A DNA stretch of 64,000 nt from Undaria pinnatifida (taxonomy: Eukaryota > Sar > Phaeophyceae > Laminariales > Alariaceae): assembly GCA_012845835.1 (NCBI GenBank), contig JABAKD010000014.1:9277701-9341700 (forward strand). Direction: 5' to 3'. Positions 23,901 to 33,520 of the stretch are shown piece after piece. Every line of letters starts with the position of its first letter. Positions within the stretch are counted from its first letter, which is position 1. A program made the position numbers and the translations under genes. The notes under the pieces were generated by a model. That model saw only the letters and a list, made by a program, of their open reading frames with translations, was not told the origin of the DNA and did no database searches.

Positions 23901-26833
23901 TCTGCGTTTCCGCCGCATGCTGTGTAACGACACCCCCCAGACAATTCTTCTCTACAGAGAACATTATCCACAATAATAAGGTGCTGGAGTACTGCCGGAC
24001 ATCGCTCTGCGCATTGGGAGGAGTAGTGTCAGGTAAGATATACCGATACAGCTAGGGTTGCGCACTCGTACAGTATATACTGCCGAGTATATTACTACTG
24101 GCAGTATATAGATACGGGTTTGGCCTGCCTGTAGGTTGCCAGTAGATTTGACGTTACGCGTGCGTCCAAGACACACGCCACACTATATCCCGGAAGCCCT
24201 TTCAGCTGAGTTTGGGGAAAGAGGAGAGCTTGTTTCGCTAGAACCCAGTATACTGATGCAGTTCAGTATACTGATGTATTCCGGTGTAATGATGTTGTCC
24301 AGTATACTGATGCTGTCCAGCATGCTGATGCAGTCCAGTACACTGATGTATTCCGGTATACTGATATAGTCCAGTATACTGATGCAGTCCGGAATACTGA
24401 TTGCTAACACAGCCATTGTATTATTTGCTGATTGGGGCGCTGCCAGTGCGCTGCCCTAGGTACAGCAGTATATTTGTGCGACAACGAGAAGAGATGGCCG
24501 CCTTGCTCTTGCAGTTGGGAGCGCATCGCCCCTGACGTACCAGAGTGATTTGAACGCGGTTGGCTTCTGTAGGTTGACTAAAGTGGCCCCACAGGTATTA
24601 ATACTTCCTTCTGTCAACCTAAAGGATTTGTCTAGAAAACGGTATGCGGGGCGTGTTCTTTCGCCATTTGCCGGTGCGAGGGCAATCCTCCCTGGATCGC
24701 ACAGCACATCGGCATAGTCCTGGTGCTCAGGAATATCCCTAAAAACTCTGCGCGGTAATATTTTATTTATTGGCGCTTGTAAATACGACCTATGTGCGCC
24801 CTGTGCCCTGCCGCCTCGTTTTTTTTTCGTTTTGGTGGACACGCTGGCATTTGTTCCAGGTATCTTGGGGTTAACCGGACTTGTTGGACTGTCCGCGTAC
24901 CTCGTGCTGTATGTTATCGGTGAGTGCCAGCGCTCGTCAGGAATCGACAGTCTTAACCACTTTAGACTATAATCGATGCATTTCTTGACAAACTAGTTGG
25001 GAACACTCGTACGAGTACTAATGATGTGGGGAGATTTTAGCAGCAGACAGAGTTAAAAGACACAATCCACTACTGTTGTGGCTATATTTGGGGGAGTTCC
25101 TTTGTGGTGAAGCGGGGGGGGGGGGGGGGGGGAGGGGGCTCGTCTGGATCCGAGCAGCTTGAAATGAAAGCCCCCCTTCGCGGATGCTGCGACAGGTGGT
25201 CCTTTCGTGCGGGACGGAGGGAGCGGGGCAACCGCCTCTGTTTGCGAGAATCCATATCGGAGGTATTTTTTGTGCCTTCATCCTTCCCCCCCACCCCCCC
25301 GCCCCCTACCTGGTCCTCCTACCCTCAACCCCCCCTGATGACGCTACCATCGCTGTTGCCCCCTCTGCCTTCGCAAACTCCGAAACCGTTCAGTTTCTTT
25401 GGCGTTGGTGGTAAAAATGGGTACCACGGACGTCTCGTTGTATACTCCGGGGAAGGGGCAGCTGTTCGTCTTCGCCTTTGGAGGTAAGGGTCACCAATGA
25501 AAAATAGCACAATATGGCATGTGATAATGGTATATGGGTGTTGATAGGTGAGACCCCTTCTACGATAAAGGCGGACACGTTATTTTTTCTGAGGTTCCCC
25601 AATTTGGGGGCTTAAGAACTGTCCAAAAAAAACGATTTGAAGGAAAAAATCTAAACTTGTACCGAATAAAGAATCCCATGGCCTACGGTAGGGTACACAA
25701 CGAGAATCATCATACCAAAAAAAAAAATGGCGTTTTTTTCCCCGACGATTTTGGGTTAAGGAGCCCCCCGTCGTTCAGAAAACATTTCAGGCGAAAAATG
25801 CTACCTCTATCAAAGCACGCATCGTGATCGATACCGTTGGCTTCACGGCGTGGAATTGCTCTGCTTGATCCGCCACCCTGATTGGCCAACGGCGACTGCA
25901 AAGCTCCTGCTCACCCTCCCTTTCCCCCCGCTTCCAGGTCAAAGCGTGGGTGCGGTTCTTATCAGTAGGAGTTATCGCTTTCTGGAGAAAATGGTCGAGG
26001 CGTACGGTGTATGGGGTGAAGGGGATCCGCACATTTGTCGATTCGGTTTGATTGGGTCAAGAGTTAGGGCCAGATATGATTCAAAATGTTTGTCGACCGT
26101 TTTCTCGAATAGGTGCTGAGGTTTCCTCGTTCTCAACCACCTGGAAAGTTAGCCTCTCTAGAACTAAGTATGCCAGGATACGCTCATTTCTTTCTGTGAC
26201 GGATGGCTTGTCTAGACGCAATATACTACTTTTAGTGTGGGGTACCCTGATTGAAAGTGTCACAGACGATGCCCAAAGCTGCACCCGAGCTTTTGGCGCG
26301 ACAAACTACTTGGAACTCTAGCCTTTCATGAGCGCACACACGTTGTTAGGGACACAGGTCTCCACATGTCGTACAAGCCACGATCTAGATCATCTATAAT
26401 TGATCTAGGTCATAGGTATGTCTGTCGTTACGGTGTATTGTCCGGGATCTGTATACTACAGCTCCAGCCCAGGGTACGTGTGCTCGGTCACTCCGATCAT
26501 CCGGCTCTCACCCGGCAGCGTAATCTATAAGCCGCACAGATCATGTATACCATGGATCTGACTGCCATGAAGGACACAGATCATTCAGACCATCAACAGG
26601 GATATCTCCCTGTCCGATGTGTGAAACAACTTGGGATTAGTAATTAACGTCGTTTACTCTGTCAACAAGGCATATATATCTATATATGTGTTTTCCCACA
26701 CCTGATGAATTTGTTTCTAATGTTTTTTTTTTCTTTGCACGCACGTGTGTACGGTTGGCCAGGGGTGGGGAACTATGCGCTGACGTACATCTTATTCTGG
26801 ACGCTCGCGTACACGTTAGTCTACATCTACTAG
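17889..26833 (+). CDS. EMC6: EMC6, ER membrane protein complex subunit 6 (five exons)
   Basis: The spliced CDS is join(17889..17962, 23941..24032, 24860..24919, 25394..25483, 26763..26833), 387 nt and 128 residues. All introns are GT-AG and phases match (2,1,1,1). In the family, EMC6 is a small three-helix core subunit of the EMC insertase, which inserts tail-anchored and multipass proteins into the ER membrane next to EMC3 and EMC5. Visible hallmarks are VLEYCRTSL (residues 39-47), the GILGLTGLVGL start of the first helix (56-66), a second hydrophobic stretch to about 82, a short polar loop (85-98), and the C-terminal helix ending LTYILFWTLAYTLVYIY (112-128). Human EMC6, from memory, has DYCRTS, GILGLTGLYGF and YVLFWTFLYGMVHVY at the same places. 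The N-terminus is Met/Gly-rich and acidic, as is usual for its variable tail. Intron 1 is 5.98 kb and full of transposons. Confidence 0.9.
18395..19800. mobile_element. Foldback element: ~600 bp inverted arms around ~200 bp centre
   Basis: The left arm begins TAAGGCCATTTCTTGTACAG and the right arm ends CTGTGTAAGAAATGGCCTTA. The arms (about 18395-19020 and 19205-19800) are inverted copies over their whole length, including the GGGATGAGCGATGCGATGGG / CCCATCGCATCGCTCATCCC pair that flanks the centre. The centre holds further CAGTCGGATTTGTCAGTCGA-type inverted sub-repeats. Mirror-image open frames in the two arms are artefacts. It lies within EMC6 intron 1. No transposase was seen. Confidence 0.88.
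19800..19880. repeat. Satellite copy of the foldback terminal repeat
   Basis: The sequence GTCGAAAAGAGCCGTTTTCGAC is followed by GACAAATCCGACCGTGTAAG and ATGGCCTAACAC. It repeats the TIR of the adjacent foldback element, suggesting a tandem or nested partial copy. Confidence 0.7.
19885..20158 (+). repeat. R2 repeat, uninterrupted copy
   Basis: It runs from AGTGGAAACTACAGTAATAAG through CTCACCCATATAGTATATTA to the core CTCGCAAAGATGAGTGTCGA and TTCGTCGAACTCACAGCTGA. It serves as the empty-site reference for the interrupted copy at 7741-9228. Confidence 0.8.
20160..21457. other. Intronic sequence, no feature recognised
   Basis: This is inside EMC6 intron 1. CTG-rich stretches occur near 21260-21360 and a poly(A) run at 21416-21430. 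No repeat family or coding motif was recognised. Confidence 0.4.
21458..21690 (-). repeat. R7 dispersed repeat, reverse copy
   Basis: It is the reverse complement of 6497-6705, with about 70-75 % identity by eye in the aligned blocks (CGGAGCTCGGC, GCTCGTCTCAGGGAGGCGGAAC, CTAGCTTGCCCC). Confidence 0.6.
21876..22461. mobile_element. mariner/pogo-type MITE with TA target duplication
   Basis: The ends are CAGTCAACCCCG and CGGGGTTGACTG, a perfect 12 bp inverted pair, each flanked by TA (21874-21875 and 22462-22463). Subterminal GCTTTTTAGGACG and CCCGCTTTAAGGACGC blocks are also related. TA duplication and CAGT ends are typical of Tc1/mariner-pogo elements. It is 586 bp, has no transposase, and is host to a nested R3 copy. 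Confidence 0.85.
22127..22368 (+). mobile_element. R3 retroposon-like repeat, nested in the MITE
   Basis: It starts GTCGACATACACACGCATCC and ends CCGCCGGAGGAT plus an A-rich tail. It is almost identical to the 3092 copy, which implies recent activity. Confidence 0.8.
22767..23080. repeat. Tandem duplication, 142 and ~165 bp units
   Basis: Both units start AGTCAACACGCGGTGA.GTCC and end GGGCAGGGAAGGAGTTGGAA. The second has an extra inverted segment around CATGGGTGCCGGCATTCGCC. It lies in EMC6 intron 1. Confidence 0.9.
23941..24032 (+). CDS. EMC6: EMC6 exon 2 (VLEYCRTSL motif)
   Basis: The acceptor CACCCCCCAG lies behind a TGTGTAACGA branch-like site and a 70 bp pyrimidine tract. The exon encodes residues 26-55, including NNKVLEYCRTSLCALGGVVS. 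The donor is CAG|GTAAGA. A downstream acceptor (CTACAG at 23958-23963) would not keep the phase of exon 1. Confidence 0.88.
24243..24405. repeat. 18 bp minisatellite, ~9 copies
   Basis: The unit is AGTATACTGATGCAGTCC with variants. It lies in EMC6 intron 2. Long frames on both strands over it are artefacts of a unit length divisible by 3. Confidence 0.9.
24860..24919 (+). CDS. EMC6: EMC6 exon 3 (first transmembrane helix)
   Basis: It is 60 bp with acceptor TTGTTCCAG and donor ATCG|GTGAGT. It encodes ILGLTGLVGLSAYLVLYVI (57-75), an uninterrupted membrane helix. The codon shared with exon 2 gives Gly56. Confidence 0.93.
25394..25483 (+). CDS. EMC6: EMC6 exon 4 (helix 2 end and loop)
   Basis: The acceptor is AACCGTTCAG and the donor GGAG|GTAAGG. 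It encodes SLALVVKMGTTDVSLYTPGK followed by GQLFVFAFG (77-105). The pattern of helix, KMG, polar loop with Y-x-P, and start of the last helix matches stramenopile EMC6 as I remember it. Confidence 0.85.
25558..25822 (-). mobile_element. 26-37 kb TIR element, copy A (reverse), in EMC6 intron 4
   Basis: Consensus of the family: GCGTGCTACGATAGAGGTA at one end, then TTTTCGTCTGAAA, TGACGGGGCTCCTTAACCC, AAATCGTCGG, TTCTCGTTGTGTACCTAGGC, CATGGGATTTTTCATCCGG, GTCTTAAGCTCCCAAATTGA, and the inverted end CACCTCTATCGTAGCACGC. It is about 255-300 bp with no ORF, so a MITE. Copy A has the blocks in reverse order with slightly decayed ends (TTCTACGATAAAGG; CTCTATCAAAGCACGC). Confidence 0.8.
26763..26833 (+). 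CDS. EMC6: EMC6 exon 5 (last helix, stop)
   Basis: The acceptor is TTGGCCAG. It encodes VGNYALTYILFWTLAYTLVY plus IY, then TAG (26831-26833). The LFWT signature is the strongest single identifier of the family. Confidence 0.92.
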
Positions 26834-28656
26834 CGGGACGCGACCGGGGAGGGGAGGGGACGAGGGGGGGGGGGGGATGTCTGGGTTTGGCGGTACGGGT
26901 TAGCCCCGTACGTCCCACGTTTGTAAGTGGACGGAAGGCGTTTCGAGAGGGAGGGGGGGGGGGTAGGGAGCTTCAGCTAAAGCGTCGGCTCCAGAGTACA
27001 CCTACAGCAGTAGTAGTGAAGGTTGCCATGGTCCGCCCATCTTCTGACCCTACCCCTATATCTAGGTGGGGTTGTATCTGGACAGCTGCCGCTGCTGCTG
27101 CTGGTGATGCAGATCACGCGACGCTTCAGCCGTGAGATAGTGATTGGGTTGACGTTGGGCCACCGCCGGGGGTATGCCGACGTGCATGGGTGGGGCACCC
27201 CTGTGCCGTGGTTCACTGCCGCCTGGCACGCTCTTGGCAATGCCGGACGCCAATCACGCGTTTCCTGATCGCGGCGTTGTGCACTTCGTGGGACCGTTGT
27301 TGAAGTCAGGACTATTCGCCGGTCACGACCAGGAAGATCTCAAATATCGCGCGGATCGAGTCCGGTCGGATCAGGAGGTGCTCGATAATTTACGTATCGG
27401 GTCATCCCGAAACCGACACAGCCCTCGAGATGTGGCCCGCGAAAAGCCTTGGGTTATACTGTAGACGTGTTCTACGACAGCGGTGCCATGACAGCGGTGC
27501 TACGTCAGCGGTGGCACACTGTGGCCGACTAATTATGACTGAGTGCTCCTCGGCGGAGGAACAAATCAGTATCCCTGGAAGGCGTACCAGCGTGTTGTGA
27601 TGGCATTCGACGCAGACTTGGCCGTACCGAGGCAATGGCTCACTACAGTGGGTCTGGGTGTCATGTCAGCAATGGCAGTAGTGCCGAAGTGCACGACACG
27701 ACACGACACAGGAAAAATAAACGTTTTGGGCCTGGCGCAGACTTTTTTTATGAGGCGGCGGGTTTCAAGTTTGAACTTTCATTGATGAAAAAAAAATCCT
27801 GTCTTACATGTACAACTCGTGTGAACAAAGAATGTACTCCCGTTTTAGTACGTGCTGTGACGGATGCACTTCCTTAAGAGATCAGGCCCGTGGCGACTTG
27901 TACACGTGATACAGCATGGGGTGTGAGTGCTCTGTGGGTTGATCTAACCTGTACGATGTGTGAGTACGACCTTGGCTTCCGCAGTTATCGCCCGGACGTG
28001 GGAGCCGCGGGACACCACCGCCAGCGCGCCCGCCCCCGGATTTGCTTCAAAGCAAAACTGCGATACGACCTCAACGGCGTCACCTGCGTGCACCGTCCCT
28101 CCCCAGCACGTCGAGAAAGCGTCGTGCATGGTTTTCAGTTCTCGCTCTTTTCTGCCGGCCCCTCTTCGGTGCCCGCACCGTTGCGAAATGGCCACGAAAC
28201 ACAACAAAGCTTCCTTCGCGATCAGCTCTGTTTTGGATTCGCGCCGATCTGTTGCCTAACGGCATTGTTCCCCCAGTTTACTGGGATTATCCCTGGCGGA
28301 AGTCGAAATTTGTCTATCCGTCGGTCCGATAGATTTCTCGCTTGCAACTTTCGCGGCACACATCGCTCATACACATTGTTGCTGAATATGGTAACACTCC
28401 TCGTAGGACGGTCCAACTTGAATAATAATGAAGCAGTAAAGAAAACGGTTCAGTGAGACACGCTGCACCTCGCCGGCGCGATTATTTCTACGTCAATTGT
28501 TTATACCCCGCCATCGGTGTCCCAGCTATGTGCTCTCATCAAGTTCTTTCGGTTGGCCACTCGTCAAGTGCTTAGTGTTGGCGGGGCTAGCCTGGGGTTG
28601 TCTTTGTGTGACGAGTTTGCCCTTTTACTCGCAATACTTCGGAGTAGATATTTTGG
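26834..28656. other. Intergenic, no gene recognised
   Basis: This is downstream of EMC6. Poly-G runs occur near 26865 and 26952. The longest frame (27890-28456, 188 codons) has no recognisable motif and competes with equally long frames in other phases, so it is not called as a gene. Confidence 0.4.
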
Positions 28657-28658
28657 GC

Positions 28659-28923
28659 ACGTGCTACGATAGAGGAAGCATTTTTCGTCTGAAGAAATGG
28701 TTTCTGAAGGACGGGGCTCCTTAACCCAAAATCGTCGGAGGAAATAGATCATTTTTTTTTCATGATTCTCGTTGTGTGCCTAGAGGCCATGGGATCTTTC
28801 AACCGGTCAAGCAGTTTTTATTTTTCTCCAAAATCATGTTTTGACCTTGAGAAGGGTGTTAAGCTCCCACATTGAGGAACACCTCAAGAAAAATGCGGTG
28901 CGACTTCTATCGTGTAGCACGTG
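28659..28923 (+). mobile_element. TIR element copy B (forward)
   Basis: It starts GCACGTGCTACGATAGAGGA and ends CTTCTATCGTGTAGCACGTG. Internal CCTTAACCCAAAATCGTCGG is intact. Confidence 0.85.
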
Positions 28924-29036
28924 TGTTTGAAGGCGAGAAAAGCGCCGGCGACCGGAACGGTTTGGGGTTGTGCTCGTAGCATTAAGAGTGACCGAAGCCG
29001 CAGTAGGATAATCAAATTGTAGGGCTTGCGCGAGTG

Positions 29037-29276
29037 ACGCGTTCTACGATAATACTACTCCTCGGTTTGGGAGCTTGAGACCTCTCTATGGCAAAAACTG
29101 ATTTTGGAGAAAAATAATGCTGCTACCGGATGAAAACCCCATGGTGGCCTAGGTACACACAACGAGAATCGTGCAAAACAAAATGGCTTTTAGTTTCCGA
29201 CGATTTTGGATTAAGGAGCCCCGTCATTCAGAAACCATTTCTTTAGACGAAAAATGCCACCTCTATCGTAGCATGC
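29037..29276 (-). mobile_element. TIR element copy C (reverse)
   Basis: The left end is decayed (GCGTTCTACGATAATAC); the right end CCACCTCTATCGTAGCATGC is intact. Internal CGACGATTTTGGATTAAGGA marks the reverse orientation. Confidence 0.83.
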
Positions 29277-29675
29277 TTGGAGTAGTTACCCTGTATGCAC
29301 ATATATATTTTGAGGCCTGAATCTATTGTGCGTTGCAGTTGCACGATACAGGCACCGTAGCCACGGAGTTAGCTGTTACGTTACGCCACGCCAATATTAC
29401 ATGTCTTTCACAAAGTTCGTTCTTTTTTTTTATTTTTCGAGAGGCACAGAGCAACTCGCGCGAGCGACCCATGCTCGGTATTGTGTTGAAAATCGGGGAA
29501 CCACCCCCCCTGGACCGAGCCTTGGACGAGTTTTCTTGATCTATCCTCGCACCAGTTCTTCTTGCTCGAGCTCCTCCTCGACCTTGAACAATGGGAAACC
29601 GCGTCCGGAAAGATTTGGGAGCAAATCAGCATATATATAGACTCAGGAACGAAGCTGTCATGGGAACCATCCATA

Positions 29676-29950
29676 ATGTGCTACGATAGCGAGGTATATC
29701 ACTTTTCGTCTGAAATAGTTTCTGAATGACGGGGCTCATGTTATTAACCCAAAATCGTCGAAATTAGTTATTTTTTTCTTCAATGATTTTCTCGTTAGTG
29801 TACCTTGGCCATGGTGGGAACTTTTCAAATCCGGTAGTAGCGGTTTGGTTTGAAACAATTTTTGGGAGGGACGTGTCTTAAGCTCCCAAATTGAGGAACC
29901 TCTCGGACAAAAAGCGGTGCACCTCTGCTATATATATATCGTAGCACGCG
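29676..29950 (+). mobile_element. TIR element copy D (forward)
   Basis: It has ATGTGCTACGATAGCGAGGT at the left and TATATATATCGTAGCACGCG at the right, where an (AT)n expansion has split the TIR. Confidence 0.83.
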
Positions 29951-30179
29951 TCGACGATGCTTGCTACGGGGTGCATGGTAAAGAAAGGGTGAAGAACCTA
30001 TTTTTTCGTCTCATCTCCTCGCGCTTGAAAAGCTCCATACCTCACCCCGCCCAAACAAAAAAGAGCGGCAAAAAAAAATGAACGTCCAACGCGATGAACA
30101 GCAGCAAGTCCCACCTGGTCTCGAGCAATACAACGAAAACTGCTGCTGCGCTGCTGTATTGCGGAACAAGAAAATGGTA

Positions 30180-30260
30180 CGATATCCCGGCGATGTCGAG
30201 TTAAGGAGCGCCGCCTTTCAGGCAAAAAACAAAACAAAAATGCTATTTTGCGAGGGAGGG
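30180..30260 (-). repeat. TIR element fragment
   Basis: CGATGTCGAGTTAAGGAGCG followed by TTTCAGGCAAAAAA resembles the reverse-orientation left half of the 26-37 kb element, strongly decayed. Confidence 0.5.
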
Positions 30261-30555
30261 GGGGGGGGGGACATGGTAGCCAGGACCAAATATGGTTACA
30301 AAACATCGGAGAATGTATAGGTTTTTGGGTTGGCCGTAGGTTTTTGGGTTGGCCGTAGGTCCTGGTTACTATATGGTCCTATCTGTGTAATACTCCTGTC
30401 CCGTATCGTCGTACGCGTCAGGCGGCCGTATAGGCCTGTGATGGGCCGCGGTCTAGAGTTAGCATACTGCAGACGCATGCTACGGTGGTAGAGGACCGTG
30501 GCTGCGGTAGGAGCAGAGGTCGCGTTGTGGGGCCTCTTCTCGCGGTGGCTCTCGG

Positions 30556-30833
30556 ACACATGCTACGATAGAGGTAGCAGTTTTCGTCTGAAACGTTTTT
30601 TGAATGACTTAAGACACTCCTTAACCCAAGATCGTCGGAAATATGCCACTTTTGTTGCATGGTTCTCGTGTTGTGCACCTAGGCCATGGGTTTTTTTCAT
30701 CCGGTGGTCGTAGCAGTTTTCTTTTTCTTCAAAATTTGATCTCAAGTTTTTGGGAGAGAAGTAAGTCTCAAGCGCTTCCAAATTGAGGAACACACCTCGG
30801 GAAAAAAGTGGTGCGCCTCTATCGTAGCACGCG
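30556..30833 (+). mobile_element. TIR element copy F (forward)
   Basis: It reads ACATGCTACGATAGAGGTAG to GCGCCTCTATCGTAGCACGC. Both TIRs are close to consensus. An insertion follows the TGA of the GACGGGG block. Confidence 0.87.
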
Positions 30834-30861
30834 TCCTCGGGGTTGCTCGCTCGGGTGGCCG

Positions 30862-31115
30862 ACGCGTGCTACGGGTAGAGGTAGCATTTTCGCCTGCAAT
30901 GGTTCCCGAGTGATGGGGCTCCTTAACCCAAATCGTCGGAAATGGGCCATTTTGTTTTTTGTGATTCTCGTTGTGCACCTAGGCCATGGGATTTTTCATC
31001 CCGGCAGCGGTTTTATTTTTCTCCAAATCGGCTTTTGGGTCAAGACGTGTCTTAAGCTCCCCAAGTTGAAAAGAAGCCTCAGAAAAACAGTAGTGCGCCT
31101 CCATGGTAGCACGCG
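30862..31115 (+). mobile_element. TIR element copy G (forward), head-to-tail with F
   Basis: It starts only 29 bp after copy F. Ends are GCGTGCTACGGGTAGAGGTA and GCGCCTCCATGGTAGCACGC. Confidence 0.85.
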
Positions 31116-31264
31116 TCGACTCCCTTCATTCCTTTTGCGGTCTTTAAGCACTCGTGCTGTGTTCAGTTTGCCATATGAAACCGCCAAGTGGAAGGGTTAG
31201 CTACGCCACGCCAAAACAAAATCGCCTAAGCGTTTTCTTTTGCATCGAACTACAGTCCTTCGGA

Positions 31265-31547
31265 CGCATGCTTGTACCATAGAGGAGTGCACCACTTTTT
31301 TTTTCTGAGGTTGTTTTCAATCTGGGAGCTTAAGGCCTCTCCCAAAAAAAAACTGATTTTAGAGAAAAGTAAAACTGCTACACCGAATGAAAAAACCCCA
31401 TGGCGCCTCTCTGGGTACATAACACGAGAATCCTCAGGCAAAATACAAAACGACCTACGATAATTCCGACGACTTCGGGGGTTAAGGAGGCCCGTCATCC
31501 AGAAACAAAAAAAGCCAAAATAGGGTATACCTCCATGCTAGCAGTCG
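31265..31547 (-). mobile_element. TIR element copy H (reverse)
   Basis: The left end is GCATGCTTGTACCATAGAGG and the right end ACCTCCATGCTAGCAGTCGC. Both are decayed, but internal CTTAAGGCCTCTCCC and GACTTCGGGGGTTAAGGAGG keep the reverse order. Confidence 0.78.
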
Positions 31548-31670
31548 CTTTCGGGCGAGCGGGAAAAAAACGGGGGTGAAAATGAGGGTACCCCTCCACT
31601 CTACCGTAGGCGTGGGTCAGAGGTGCACACAACTTTTCCGAGGCTCCTCTCACCTGACTCCAACGCGAAC

Positions 31671-31928
31671 GCATGCTACGACAAGAGGTATACCGTTTTT
31701 TGGTTATTTCGTTTTCTGAGTGACAGGGCTCCTTAACCCCAAATCGTCGGGAATAGGTCATTCTTTTCTGCGTGATTTGTCGTTGTGTACCTAGGCCATG
31801 GGATTTATCATCCAAGTTATCAGTTTTGTTTTTCTTCAAATCAGGTTTTTTTTTTGGGGGGGGAGGTCTTAAGCTCCCCATTTGAGGAACCTCATAAATA
31901 AAGTGGTTCACCTCTACCGTAGCACGTG
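31671..31928 (+). mobile_element. TIR element copy I (forward)
   Basis: Ends are GCATGCTACGACAAGAGGTA and CACCTCTACCGTAGCACGTG. Internal CCTTAACCCCAAATCGTCGG is present. Confidence 0.85.
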
Positions 31929-32275
31929 TCCACGAAAAAGAAAATGGGATCCGACGAAAAAAATCCCACATGTGGCCTATAGGCATAAAACAACAAAATA
32001 CTGCTCAAAAAAAGCAAAAAGAAAAGCAAAAATGATCAAAACACCCGTCCCTATGAAGATACTGAGGCTGTTTCAAAAGAGTCTTTCTGTAAAATCGATA
32101 AAACAGTATTCGCACCAAAAAAAGTGCTACTCGTACGGTGTACCTCTAGCGTATCAACAGGCGCCTACTACTACTACTACTACTACTGTTATGCAGCAGG
32201 TTTCGTGTGGGATCTCCGAAAAATGCAACTTTGACGACGCCCAAAACTGCCATCTCCGGAGAAACATGGACGAAT

Positions 32276-32564
32276 TCCACGACAGAGGTATAGCCTGTTT
32301 AGGCTTTTTTTTTCGCTTCTGAATGACGGGACTCCTTAGTCCTCAACAATACCGTCGTGGAATTAGGTAATTTTAGTTTTTTACCTGAGGATTCTCGTGC
32401 TGTGTATCGTAGGCCATGGGATTTTTTTTCATCCGGTGTGGCGCAGTTTTTTTTTTCGTCTCCGAACCAGAGTTTTTTTGTTGGGAGAGGCCTTAAGCTC
32501 CCCAGATTGAAGACAACCTCAGAAAAAAAAGTGGTGTGTGTGCACCTCTATCGTACAAGCACGC
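32276..32564 (+). mobile_element. TIR element copy J (forward)
   Basis: The left end is eroded (CCACGACAGAGGTATAGCC). The right end CACCTCTATCGTACAAGCAC carries a 2 bp insertion. A reverse-oriented stub starts right after it, at 32568. Confidence 0.75.
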
Positions 32565-32666
32565 GTTCATGCTACGGTAGGAGTTAAGTTGCGCGAATTT
32601 TTTTCTGAGGGTCCTCACTTGAGCAGCTCTGTATCAAACACGTCACCCTAAAATACTAAAAGTCGG

Positions 32667-32747
32667 GGGGGGGGGGGGGCGGGGCGGGGGAGGGGGGGGG
32701 GGCGGGGTGGGGGGGGGGGGGGGGGCGAGGGGGGGGGGGGGGGGGGA
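32667..32747 (+). repeat. Long poly-G tract
   Basis: About 80 bp are almost only G with scattered C, A and T. It could form G-quadruplexes, and the assembly may be unreliable here. Confidence 0.8.
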
Positions 32748-33219
32748 AGAAAGCACACACCCGATGAACTAATCCCGTATTGCCTACAGTAAGTAGTAGG
32801 TACACACAGATAGTAAGATTGCATACCAGGTACGTAACAAGAATGGCATTTCGACGATATTACTACTAGATGAACGCCTTTACAACTGGAAACCCCTTTT
32901 GGGGGACAATTTTACTCGAAATTAGTGTAGGGAGGGGTTTCATGGGCTCTGAAGGGGTTGATGTTATGGTATTTCCCCTGGGAGTCTAGATATGGGATAC
33001 GGCTGGATGTAAAAGGGTTTCACATGCCTTTAAAGGCATGTGCGTATAGAAAAAAAAGGGGATGGTGCTTTGCCTCGCGGAATTGAACGCTATTCAGCTC
33101 GTTCATGGGGTGTGTGGACTTAAGACAAGAGCTTATTAATAGTACAAGTGAGTGAGTGACCAACGTGAAACCTACCTAGTAGAGAAACCTGCAAAGGGTG
33201 GCCTCTGTGTCTGTAACAG

Positions 33220-33280
33220 CGCCTTAATCTTATTATACATGGCGTCGTCGGCAGGAAAGCCCTTAATCTTATTGTATTAA
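33220..33280 (+). repeat. PBS-like 16-mer flanked by 19 bp direct repeats, unit 1
   Basis: GCCTTAATCTTATTATACA, then TGGCGTCGTCGGCAGG, then AAAGCCCTTAATCTTATTGT. The central 16-mer is the same as the primer-binding site of the TRIM at 38750 apart from two positions downstream. Confidence 0.6.
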
Positions 33281-33339
33281 GGAGCACGATCATTCAGAAA
33301 AAAATTACCTGACTGTGCCTGTAACAGCCCTTAATCTTA

Positions 33340-33455
33340 TTTTATGAAAAATATTTCAAGGACGTCAGCCGTGAGTTCGACGAATTTCAGGTCAATACTC
33401 ATCTTTGCAAGCTGCGTTGTTGGTACTTACAATATACTATATGGGTGAGTTTTTC
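33340..33455 (-). repeat. R2 3' part, reverse
   Basis: ATGAAAAATATTTCAAGGAC is followed by CGTGAGTTCGACGAATTTCA and the core ATACTCATCTTTGCAAGCTG, as in the R2 3' end. Confidence 0.75.
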
Positions 33456-33458
33456 ATA

Positions 33459-33520
33459 GCCCCTTAATCTTATTGTACATGACGTCGTCGGCAGGACAGC
33501 CCTTAATCTATTTGTATAAA
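33459..33520 (+). repeat. PBS-like 16-mer flanked by 19 bp direct repeats, unit 2
   Basis: GCCCCTTAATCTTATTGTACA, TGACGTCGTCGGCAGG, ACAGCCCTTAATCTATTTGT: same architecture as unit 1 with a G to A change. Confidence 0.6.

Noticed and set aside
24183-24416. Minus-strand ISILDCIS-type repeat protein
   Set aside because: 18 bp minisatellite in EMC6 intron 2; open on both strands because the unit length is divisible by three.
27890-28456. 188-codon open frame
   Set aside because: No motif, no supporting splice context, and comparably long frames overlap in other phases and on the other strand.
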